Below, in pieces: positions 39,045 through 50,600 of a stretch of DNA of 64,000 bases. This DNA comes from Eonycteris spelaea (lineage: Eukaryota; Chordata; Mammalia; Chiroptera; Pteropodidae): positions 19,973,501 through 20,037,500 of the forward strand of contig PUFA01000003.1 of NCBI GenBank assembly GCA_003508835.1, in the 5' to 3' direction. The notes beneath the pieces are model-generated. The model ran no database searches, was not told where the DNA came from, and saw only the letters and a list, made by a program, of their open reading frames with translations. Within the stretch, counting starts at the first letter, position 1; each line of letters starts with the position of its first letter. Both the position numbers and the translations under genes were made by a program.

Positions 39045-39255
39045 GTTGGAGCAGTATTTTCCAACACTCGTGACGTTGAGTGAGGTAATTCTTTTTCGTG
39101 AGGTGGCCCTGTGCACTGGAGGATATTTAGCACCATCCTAGGCCCCTACTCACTAGACGTCATCAGCGCCTTCCCCTCAGGCACGACAACCAAACACGGC
39201 TCCAGATGCTGCCAAATGTCCCCTGGGGATAAAGCTGTCCCCCGTTGAGTACTAA
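39045..39255 (-). mobile_element. MER20 (non-autonomous hAT-Charlie)
   Basis: Read in reverse it follows the MER20 consensus: GGGGACATTTGGCAGCATCT, then GGTTGTCGTGCC, then TAGTGAGTAGGGGCCTAGGA, then GCACAGGGCCACC. Nearly full-length, ancient. Confidence 0.85.
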
Positions 39256-39769
39256 GTTTAGGGTGTGTGTGGAAAAGGAATGAGGACAGGACTAATTCAG
39301 ATCAACAGTTTGGTCTTCTTAGTTTGTGGCCCTGATGCATTCAATTGGCTTCTCTCAATATTAGCATAAGCTCAGCAATTTATAATCGCTACTTCTACTG
39401 TTTTCCGAGTTGGCTGCGTAACAGACATTAACGACAATGCTTGTTTGGCTGCTGGGAAGTGCTGGTGATGGGAGAAGAGAGTGTCACGTACCTTCTTCGG
39501 AGGCTTGACTTCTAGCTTCTGCTCAGATCTCAAATTCCCATCTAAAACTATGGTCCTTGAAATGAACATAATCTTCCTTAAGGAAGCTATGTTCCCACTC
39601 AAATGTATTTGAAGAGTTCAAGTACATAGTCAGTATTGTCTTTATTCAAGCAAAAATAACTAGTACCTAATATGATAAAACTAAGACGTTTGATCATTTT
39701 GCCCCTTGGCCACTTATCTCAATAAATTATGAACATTACTCAACAGACAATTAAACTGGTTTGCAAAAT

Positions 39770-40640
39770 ATTAAAAAAAAATACCAGGCAACTCAACAAC
39801 AACAAAATGAACAACTCAATTACAAAAATGGGAAAGACTTAAAAGAGGTATTTCGCCAAAAAAAGATATACAAGTGGCTAACAGGCACAGAAAACGATGC
39901 TCACATCACTAATAATCAGGGAAATGCAACTCAAGAAACTCAAAATCACAAGACATCACCTCATATCCACTAGGACGGCTATTATCAAAACACGCAGACG
40001 CCAAGTTACTGGAGGGAACACGGAAAATACTGAAGCCCTTGTTGCACTGTTGGTGGGGTGTGAAATGGTGCAGCTGCTATGGAAACAGCAAGGCAATTCC
40101 TCGAACTATTAAAAGAGAATTTCCATATGATCCAGCCATTCTATCTCTGGGTTGAGACCCAAAAAACTGAAATCAAAGACCATGAATAGATGTTTCTACA
40201 GCCATGTTTACAGCAACATTATTCACGACAGTCAAGAGGGGGCAGTACCCCACATGTCCATTGATATGAAAGGCTAAACAAAATGTGGTATATACGTCAA
40301 GGGAATATTAGCCTTTAAAAAAAAGTAAATTCTGGCACTGCTACAGCATGGATGAACCTTGAGGTCATTGTGCTGAGTGAAATAAGCCAGTCCCAAGGAG
40401 ACAGATCCTGTTGACTGCACTGACACGAGGTACCTAGAGTAGCCACACTTGGTCACAGAAAGCGGCAAGGTGGTTGCCCAGGGGCTGTGGGAGGGAGGAA
40501 TCGGAAGGTAGTGTTTCATAGCTACAGAGTTTCAGTTTTGCAAGATGAAAAATGTTCTGACAATGGATGGTGATGATGGTTCACGACAATGTGAGTTGTA
40601 CTTACTGCCACTAAACAGTACACTTAAAAATGTCGAGATG
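39770..40640 (+). repeat. Old L1 3' end
   Basis: ORF2 C-terminal remnant and 3' UTR: CAATTACAAAAATGGGAAAG, GAAATGCAACTCAAGAAACT, ATATGATCCAGCCATTCTAT, GTGGTTGCCCAGGGGCTGTG, ending at CAGTACACTTAAAAATG. Frames are broken throughout. Confidence 0.9.
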
Positions 40641-40869
40641 GTCTGTAGAATTGTCCCCTAGAGCTCCTCCCCTCCCCCCGCCACCTGCATGACGGCGCAA
40701 TACAACGGGCTGTCCAGCCCTTGTCCTGGCACCAGGAATGCGGGTATGAATCTTTGCGTGAGCCTCTGACCCACCACTGGTACCCCAGGTTATCAAGTTA
40801 TAGCTGGGACGTGGCTGCCTGACCAGGGACATCCAAGGTCCCCTTATATATTTTTGTTCTAGTTAAAAT

Positions 40870-43800
40870 ATCTCGCAGGGAAGTTTGGAGAAACATGCAG
40901 AGTGAGAGACGTCCCAGATCTCTCCCCTTGAAACAAAATAAGCTGAACATTTCTAAAACTCCACGACAACAAAAACACCCAAACTGCACGCCGGCACGTC
41001 TGAGCGTGGGATCTGCACATAAGAGCCACCACAGGTCAGAACCCCGGGTGTCGGGCGGGTGGCCTGGGAGAGATAAAGAAGCTGCCTCTCGCAGCCCCTG
41101 GAGCTCACTGTAGAAAGAGGGGTAGGGGAGAAGGTGCGGCGAGTTCCGTAAACAGCCCTGCTGGGAGTGCTGTGAGCTCCATGTGGCCGGTGGCAGGGTT
41201 CAGTCACCAAGGCAGGAAACAGAGAAGCGGGATGGCAGAGAAAACAGCAGTTAATTCATCACCAGCCGCAGTTGCAAAACCGAGGCTGAACTACAGCCCC
41301 CAACTCCCCACTCAGAAGCCGCCCCCCCCACCCAGCCCTCCGAGACTGAAACACTGCGGAGCCCAGGGGAGTACAAGCTTCCTAGACTGAATCGAGAAGA
41401 ACTGGAAAATCTGAATAGACCGATCAGCAGTATGGAAATTGAAACGATCATCAAAAGCCTACCAAAAAGTAAAAGTCCAGGACCAGATGGCTTCACCAGT
41501 GAATTCTACCAAACATTCAAAGAAGATTTAATGCCTATCCTCTCAAACTCTTCCAAAAAAATCGGAGGGAGGCATTCTTCCTAACTCATTTTGTGAGGCA
41601 ATATTACCCTGATACCAAAACCTGGTAAAGACAACACACACACAAAAGAAAACTACAGACCAATATCTGTCAGAACACAGATGCAAAAATCCTAAATAAG
41701 ATACTACCGAACCAAATACAGCAACATATTAAAAAGATTATACACCACGATCAAGTGGGCTTCATCCCAGAGGCATGGGATGGTTCAGCATATGCAAATC
41801 GATTAATGTGATACACCACATAACAAATTAAAAAATAAGAATCATACGATCATATCAATAGATGCAGAAAAAGCCTTCGACAAATTACGCATCCATTTAT
41901 GATCAAAACACTTAACAAAATAAGGAGAAGTACCTTAACATAATAAAGGCCATCTATGACAAACCCTCAGCCAACATTAGACTTAATGGTGAAAACTAAA
42001 AACCTTCCTCTAAGATCAGGAACAAGGGCAAGGCCACTGTTATTCAATATAACATTGGAGGTCCTAGCGAGTGCAGTCAGACAGAGGAAGATATAAAAGG
42101 CATCCAAATAGAAAAAAGAAGTCAAACTGTCACTATTTGCAGATGACATGATTCTCTATAGAAAACCCTAAAGACTCCACAAGAACACTACTAGAAACAA
42201 TAAGCAAATACAGTAAAGTTTCTGGATACAAAATCAACGTTCAAAAATCCATAGCGTTCTATACTTTCATAATGAAATGTGAAAAAAGAAGTGGAAAAAA
42301 AATTCCTTTCAATTGCAACAAAAAGAATAAATACCTAGGAATAAATTTAATGAAACATGTGAAGGACCTATATAATGAAAACTACAAGACCCTATTAAAA
42401 GAAATTGAAGAAGATACAAAGAAATGGAAAGATATTCTGTTCTTGGATTGGAAGAATCAACATAGTAAAATGACCTTATACCTAAAGCATTATACAGATT
42501 TAATGCAATCCCCATCAAAATCCCATTGCATTTTTTAAAGAAATAGAAAAAAAATCATCAGATTTGTATGGAAGCACAAAAGACCCTGAATTGCCAAAGC
42601 CATCCTGAGAAAAAGAACGAGCTGGAGGCATCACTCTGCCTGACTTCAAATTATATTACAAAGCACAATAATCAAAACGGCATAGCTTTGGCAGCAAGAC
42701 AGACACACAGATCAGTGGAAATAGACTCGAGAGTCCAGAAATAAACCCATGTTTATTTGACAAAAACGCCAAAAAGATACAGTGGAGAAAGGAAGCCTCT
42801 TCAATAAATGGTGCTGGGAACTGGAAAGCCATCAGCAAAAGAATGAGACTAGACTGTTGTCTATCACCACACACCAAAATTAACTCAAAATGGATTAGGA
42901 CCTGAATATAAGACCTGAAACAATAAAGTGCATGAAGAAACATAGGAACTAAACTCATGGACCTTGGACTTAAAGAGGATTTTGTGTAATTGACCTCAAA
43001 AGGCAAGGGAAGCAAGAGCAAATATAAATGAATGGGACCACATCAAACTAAAAAGCTTCTGCTCAGCAAAAGAAGCTGTCATTAAGGTAAAGAGACAACC
43101 ATCTGGATGGAGAAATAGATATTTGCAAGCAATGCCTCCGATAAGGCTGATATCAAAATATACAAGAAACTCATATAACTCTATACAACAACAAAAAAAC
43201 CAAATGATCCAATCAAAAAATTGGGCAGAACCTGAACAGACACTTCTCTAGAGGACATACAAATGGTCAACAAACATATGAAAGGATGCTCAACATGCAC
43301 TAGCTACTAGGGAAAGACAAATCCAAACCACAGTCAGATACCACCTCACATTTGTTAGAACAGCTATAATCATAGGACAAGTAAAAACAAAAGCTGGAGA
43401 GGATGCGGAGAAAAAGGAACCCTCTTACACTGCTGCAAACTGGGAATGCACTTGGTACAGCCACTATGGAAAAAGTCTGGAGGTTCTTCAAAAAACTAAG
43501 AATTGATCTACCACATGATCCAGCAATCCTCTACTGAGTACTTACCCCAAAGACTTGGAAACTCATACTGAAAAGATATTTGCACACTGATGTTCACAGC
43601 AGCACTATTCACGGTGGCCAGGACATAGAAGCAACCAAAAGTGTCCTGCGATAGATGATCAGGTAAAGAAGCTGTGGTACATATACTACAATAGAATATT
43701 ACTCAGCCATAAGAAGAGACGAAATACTACCTTTTGCGACAACATGGATGGCAATCATGTTAGGCAAAATAAGACAGAAAAATGTTTGAAAATCACATAT

Positions 43801-44090
43801 CACTTATATGTGGGATATAAACCTAAAGCACCAAACAAACTGGATAAACAATAGAGACTCATGGACATGGACTATAGACTAGTAGTTACCAGAAGTAGAG
43901 GGTGGGTGGAGGGGGAGGTAGATGAGGTAAAGGGGGTCAAATATGTGGTGACAGAAAGAAATCTAACTATGGGAGGTGAACACGCAGTGTAAACATATAT
44001 ATGCTTTACTGTTAAAGTGTACAGTTGAAACTTACTGGATTTTCATTAAACCAATGCACCAGAGAAAAAAACAATAAATTTAAAAAAATG
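40870..44090 (+). mobile_element. Internally deleted L1 (5'-UTR-like segment joined to ORF2 and 3' end)
   Basis: 41376-43800 is the L1 reverse-transcriptase region through the ORF2 C-terminus, from the tract encoding a fragment like [15 protein letters not shown] to the ISTCONWAK-like end, split by frameshifts. 43800-44090 is the 3' UTR ending in AATAAATTTAAAAAAA. 40870-41375 is GC-rich and resembles L1 5' UTR sequence of carnivores and bats (GGAGAAACATGCAGAGTGAG), which would mean ORF1 and the ORF2 endonuclease part are missing. It ends about 450 bp from the ACAA2 stop codon, facing the gene's 3' end. Confidence 0.8.
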
Positions 44091-44139
44091 CTGAAGACGG
44101 TAAATTTTGTTATGAGTATTTTCATTAAAATAATTAATC

Positions 44140-44538
44140 AAAATAATTTAATCAGCCATACACAAAATCTTTAATTAGCCATAAACCAATTAAATTTACT
44201 TACCCACAATTAAAAATGTAAAATACAAGGTGTGACAGAAAAAACTTAGTTGAGGTTAAGGCAATATTCATTCAATTTCTAAGGCATGCAGTAATTATGT
44301 AGGAAGGATACAATTCCTTTCAAGGCCTTCTATAGTTGGATTTTAGTTTAAAAAATTCAGCATACTTGGCGAAAATTTGAGAGAACTTCTAATGGCATGT
44401 GCTCTGAATCATGAAGAATGCATCTGTGCCACATCATCCCACGATGACAACCACTTCCAGCAGCAGGGCACGGTGGGTTTTGTAGCTGCTCTGAGGGTCA
44501 CTGGTTCTCTGTGGCCTGCGGCAGGCTCGGTGCTCTCC
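44140..44538 (-). other. ACAA2: Likely 3' UTR of ACAA2
   Basis: The non-coding sequence after the expected stop becomes AT-rich. On the minus strand it offers ATTAAA-type poly(A) signals at about 44170-44175 and 44147-44152; no canonical AATAAA was seen. The + strand L1 ends at about 44090, so the cleavage site should fall just before it. The exact end is inferred. Confidence 0.55.
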
Positions 44539-44624
44539 TCAGGCCCGTGCTCTGAATGATGACGGCAATGCCTTGGCCGCCTCCAATGCAAGCCGAGCCG
44601 ACGGCATATTTTCCACCTCGACGC
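44539..44624 (-). CDS. ACAA2: ACAA2 exon 10 coding part (residues 370-397), with Cys382; stop shifted
   Basis: Reads RRGGKYAVGSACIGGGQGIA and then VIIQST, including the catalytic Cys382 in the CIGGG motif. The family ends ...QSTA-stop. Here a GGG run replaces an expected GG just before CCTGA, so the TGA at 44539-44541 is out of frame. Literal translation would run on about 14 residues to a TGA near 44495. Acceptor TAG at 44625-44627. GC content at third positions is higher than in the other exons. Confidence 0.94.
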
Positions 44625-47600
44625 CTAAGGAAAAAACCACGGCTTGAAATCTACTCCAATGAAGAACTGATTAGACAATTAAATACAATTACTAATGCCA
44701 ATATCTGTATTATTCAGCCTCATTCAGCTCATCTTCGCAAACATTTTATTCAGTCCTCAATATTAGGTTTTTTATTTTGGTCTTCTTAGTTTTTAGTCAT
44801 TCATTCATTTATTTATTTATTAAATTATAGTTGACATACAATATTAATATAGTTTCAGGTGTACAACACAGTGATTAGACATTTCCATGACTTATGGAGT
44901 GATCATCCCAATAAATCCAGTACCATCTGAAACCATATATAGGTATTGCAATACTACTGACTATATTCCTCATGCCATACTCTACATCTCCTGAACTATT
45001 TTACAACTACCAGTTTGTACCTCTTAATCCCCTCCTCCTTCACCCATTCCCCTATCCCATAATCTGAAAATCAAAATTTCTCAGTATCTATGGGTTTATT
45101 TTCTGTTGTTTGTTAATCCTGTTCTCTAGAGTCCACATATGACATTCTGTCTTTCTCTGTCTGAACTTACTCCACTCAGCACAATACCCCTCTAGGACTC
45201 ATCCATGTTGTTGCAGATGCAGGATTTCATTCTTTTTTTTGGCTGAGTACTATTCCATTGTATATATATGCTCACTCTTCTTTATCCATTCATCCACTGA
45301 TGAACACCTAGGTTCCTCATATCCTGCTATTGGAAATAAGGCTGCAATGAACATGTAAATGCATATTACTTTGAATTAGTGTTTTGGGTTCTTCAGATAA
45401 AGTGGGATAACTGGGTCCTTATTTGTCTTTTGTTTATATAGCCTTTGTTTAAAGTCTATTTTGTCTTGCTACCCCGGATTTTTTTTGTTTTCAATTTTCA
45501 TAAAATATCTTTTTTTTTTAGCCGTTTACTGTGTGTGTCTTTCGTTCTGAAGTGAGTCTCTCGTATGCAGCATATGTAAGAATCTTGTTTCTTATCCATT
45601 CAGCTATCCTATCTTTTGACGGAGCATTTCATCCATTTACATTTAAGTAATTGTTGCTAGATACATAGTTATTGATATTTTTATTATTCATATTGTTTCT
45701 CTTTTTCTCTTTTTTCTTCTTCTTAAAAGAAGTCCCTCTAACTTTCCTGTGATACTGGCTTGTGATGATAAAATATCAGCTTTTTCTTGTCCAGGAAGAT
45801 CTTATCTGTCCTTTGATTCCCAATAGAGCTTTGCTGTGTAGAGAAATCTTGGTTGTAGCGTTTTTGCTTTTCATCACTTTGGAATATTTCCTGCCAATTC
45901 TTTCTGGCTTGCAAGTTCCTGCTGAGAAATTGGCTGACAGTCTTATGGGAGGAGCTCCTTTGTAGATAACTAAGTACTTTTCCCTTGCTGCTTTTTAAGA
46001 TTCTCTTGTCTTTAACCTTTGGCATTTTAATTATAATGTGTCTTGGTGTGGGCCTCTTCGGGTTCACTTGTTTGGACTCTGCGCTTCCTTGGCTTGTATT
46101 TTATTTCCTTCGGCAGGATAGGGAAGTTTTTAGTCATTATTTCTTGAAATAGGTTTTCATTCCTTGTGCTCTCTCTTCTCCTGGTATCCCTATGATGCAA
46201 TGTTGGTGATGCTTGGTGTTGTCCCAGAGGCCTCTTTACACTATACTTTTTCCAAAAATTATTATTATTTTTTAATTTTTCTTGTTGTTCTGATTGGGTG
46301 TTTTTCTGCTACCTTATCTTTTTAAATCACTGATTTGATCCTCTGCTTCTTCTAACTATTGTTAATTCCTCTTAAGTATTCTTCATTTAAGTTATTGTAG
46401 TCTTCCTTTCTGACTGATTCTTTTTTTGTTTCTTCCCCACTTTTTTTCTATGTCTTTGTTAAAGTTTTCACTGAATTTCAGTACTCTTCCCCTAATTTCA
46501 ATTCAGCATCCTTATAACCAGTGTTTTGAACCTGCATCTGATAGATTTAATTGTCTCCTTTTGTTTACTTCTTTTTCTGGATCTTTATTCTGTTCTTTCA
46601 TTTGGGACATGTTTCTCTATCCTTCCCATTTTGGCTGCTTACTTGTGTTTGTTTCTTATGTGTCAGGTTAGGGCTGCTATGTCTCCCAGTTTAGTAGAGT
46701 GGCTTTATGTAGTAAGTTTTCTGTGAGTCCCAGTGGCACAGTGTTCCCATAGGCACTGGAGCTGAGTCTCCAGGTATGTCCGTGTATGGGGTTGAATGGA
46801 AGAATGAAACATGTTGGATTGTTGTGGGAAAACCTAAATTCATGCATTCTACGAAAGAGGCAAATATGAAACTGCAACAATTTCTAACAAGTACCTTAAT
46901 TCATGAACCAGGTGTGCGGTATTCTTGATCCAGATGCTGCCAACGGGTGACCAAAGCAATGGCTCCTCCATTCACATGGTTTTACTTGGATCGAAGACCC
47001 AACTCTTCTCAACAGCCAAGTACTGGGGAGCAAAAGCTTCATTTACCTTAAAAACAATGAAACATTGATAAAAATCCTTATTTATAAACTGATTTTTAAC
47101 TGAGAATTGTTTCAGTTCCATTGATAGCTAATTTTTTTTTCCTATTTAAATTACCTTGCAGGTTATTTTATCTTTAGTTGTTCTTTATAAAATATATCAG
47201 GTTTGAAAATTGGTATATTTACTAAATGGTACTTTAAATCAATGCATCCCTTAGAGAAAAAAAAAATCCTCTGTAATATTAAAAATGGATATTCAAAAGC
47301 AGTGGGATACTGGTTAGAGGCCACAGGTTCTAGAGCTAGATGAACAGTTCAAATCTTGACTGTACGCATGTCTTTAAAACTCTCCTGACACTTAAAATTT
47401 CTCAATAGTAAAATGTGACAGTAGTAGCATCCTAAGAGTTATTGTCAAGATTAATTAATTAACTTTGGGTTATTAGGTTAATCATGGGTATTGAGTGTCT
47501 TGTGTATTACCTGACACACCAAGAGTACTCAATGAATAGCTGTTATTATTATTATTATTATTATTCCCAGTTCTACTACCTATACTTCTAAGAAGAGACT

Positions 47601-50600
47601 GGCAGACAACAAAGAATAAACCTTCAGAGTCTGATACATAGAGAAATGGCTACTGAAATGGCTACTAAGTTGAAATGCAGCAGAAATATTTATATTTAAC
47701 AAGGCTGGCTAACACAAATTATCTTACTTCAAATTATAGCACTGTATTTTCATATGATTTTTCCTAGAGGAATTTTATAGACAAGAAAAGTGATTTTAAG
47801 AGTTGGGATCAAATCCAGTCTGTGTTCTTTCCTACTATATTTTGTACTCTCCTGTTTTGTTCTTAGATTCAACATTGTCCTTCCATTTACATAATCATGT
47901 TCAAGGAGGTCTAAGGGACCTACGATGAATTATGGAAAGTATGCTTTGAACCTAGGAAAAACTACCACACGATCATCAAATGTCTCAAAGAAAATCACAC
48001 CAAGGTATGAGAGCTATGTCCTTGAATATTTTTATATCTATAAAACAATTATGAAAAGCACTGGTAGTGCTGACAAATTTCTATACTTTTAAGAGTAAAT
48101 CTAAAGTCAGAAATTAGTGGTACCTATTGCTAATACGAATGTGGTAAGTAAGCAAGCAACCTTGAGGCTGTGCACTGTGGACTGCCTGAAGGGGGGAAGA
48201 AAGAGGTTTAAAAATAAACTGTTTGAAAACATAGTTGCCTGGGCAAGCGATTACCACAGAGGGAATCATACATGCATCTAGAATGAAAAGGGCCCTTTCT
48301 ATTAGTTTAAATAAAGAGATTTCCTTTGTCATTAGTAAATTATTTCCAAATGTTAAAGCAGCCATATGCTTAATTACCTAAAATTTTTCATATGCTTCCA
48401 AAATGTAAAATGTATCTAATCCATCTCTAAGTATTTTCTTCTCTACCCCTTCTTTTAATTGTGCAAAATACCTAAAAATGCCTTTGTTCTAAACCAACAT
48501 TTAAAAAAAATACTCTAACCAATACATTTAAGTTTCCAATGCCAAAAATTATATAGGTGCATCCCAAATTAAACCACATTAAAAGCCAAGATAAGTTTGG
48601 TGGTGGAGGTGGGGGTGGTCTTAACTGGGGGGACAGTGAGAAACTTCTAGATTTGGCACCAAATATTATTTTCCTATTAGGTCAATTCTTATATTTTTTT
48701 AACTCTCATTCATAAAATAGGGTTAAAGTTACTTATTTCTCATCTACTTTATATAATAATCATTTCAATTCAATAAGCACATTAATATCCAAAAAGGTAA
48801 TAAAGTCTTTATTACTTTAGTAGGAGAAATCAGGCTATTTTAATTGTTCAAATATAAATAAAACATTTTAATCAGGTCGGGAAGCATCAACACAAGACAT
48901 GTAATAAAAGTAATACTTTATTTAGATGTGCATCATTTGGAAAGACTAACAGAACTAAAAACAAAAAGCTGTAAAATACCAAATCGAAAGCCATTTACAT
49001 ATAGAAGTTAGTGGTTTATTATGCTGTGAAAAATTAAAACATTTACCTCTACCAAATCCATGTCCTTAAGACTCAGTCCTGTTTTCTTCAGTGCCCCATT
49101 GATGGCAGAGAACAGGACCTACATTAGAGCAGAAATCAATTTCATCCTATATTTACTTATGTAATGAATTTCTCCATCTTTACTAAACAGGTAAGTAAGG
49201 AGGAAAGTGAGGCGTTGTTAGTAAGCCACCCAATCTTGCTACTTTTTAAAGTATACTATTAAATTGTGTGAAAAGAAAAGAAATCAGAAAATGAGACCAA
49301 GGGTGAAAGCTGTCTATGCAGTCAAATCGAAGAGGAGAGACTGACATGAAAAATTCTACATAAATGGCCAAACGAGTCATATACGGGATTTGCCATCATT
49401 TATAGATCATACTTCATAGCAAATGGCAAGGCAGGCTGGTGCTCTCTCAGAATACAAATCATATGCATTGCCAGTATAGAAGTGATTGTGCCTACATTTC
49501 TAAATTTTCAGGACAAAAGAGAAGAAATGGCAGTAGCATCTCCATATAGGCAGAGCAAAAGGGGACCACAGGCACTTAGGAAAAAGATGCATGAAACATG
49601 GAGACGTTTAAAAATCCAACAGTAGGCAGAAAAGTTTAAATAAAATACAACTTCCCACTGAAAGAAATACAAACCACCTAATACAACCTGAATCTTTAGC
49701 TCCCAGATTTCTTATGATCACCAATATGACAGTTTAATATGCTCCTAATTTTAAAGTAAATTGATTTTTTCCCCAAAGGTAAAAATCTGGTTTCAGGATG
49801 ATTATCTACTTCTCTATTTGTTCTTGGAAAGAACGAAATTGCCATAAGTGTCTAAAAGGAAAATAAGTGCTACGTTCTGCTGAATTCAAGTAGTCGAATT
49901 ATGCAATAAGTTTTCACAAATACAGCAAAAGGTAACATGGAAATCAGTCTTTACAAGAAGAGCATAACTCAACCTAAATATAATGTAATTTATTTTGTCA
50001 CCTAGTTAAAATGTTCTTCAGACAACAAGTCTGGTGATTTGGTAGGACCATGCTTTTCAACTTAAAGGACAAATTCTGCACTGGCTACATCTTAATACAG
50101 AATCTAATTCCATATTCTCTTTGTCTCTCTCAGGCATTAAAATGGGATGAATAGTTCACAGGAGAGCATCGGCTATCCGCATGATCAGGGAATGAATGAA
50201 GTATCCTACTGAGGTGAAAGATACACAGAACTAAAAGCTAAGAGACTATAACCATTGTTCACATTTCCCTGTCTTCGTAACCACAGTAAGCATGGCTTGA
50301 TGTGTTCATGCTAACTCTGAATTATTACAGGTAATTGTAATGATATGCTATGCCACAATTTGACTTTAAGGATAGTTATTTACTGGGACAGGACAGTTAT
50401 CTACTGGGACTTAGGAAGGTGCAGTATTCTTATTGGGAAAAGGCTTTATTTCCAGTCCTGGCTCCAACCAGTAACAGCTGTGTGTTCCTCACTCACCTTT
50501 TAGGGCTATAAGCTTCTTATCAGAAGTGCTTTGAACAGGTTTTTAACCTTTTTCTTTTTAAGCAATGGCATCTTTTCTACTAAGAAGCTCAATATCAGAC

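Noticed and set aside
41890..42540. Active L1 ORF2 protein
   Set aside because: The reverse-transcriptase region is split into pieces under 90 codons by many frameshifts and stops. Even allowing for possible sequence errors it lacks the endonuclease part.
1..44000. Exons of LIPG, the neighbour on the 3' side in other mammals
   Set aside because: No lipase motifs (GYSLGAH-type) or other LIPG-like stretches in any frame. The distance between the genes is large in other mammals, so it should lie beyond the window.
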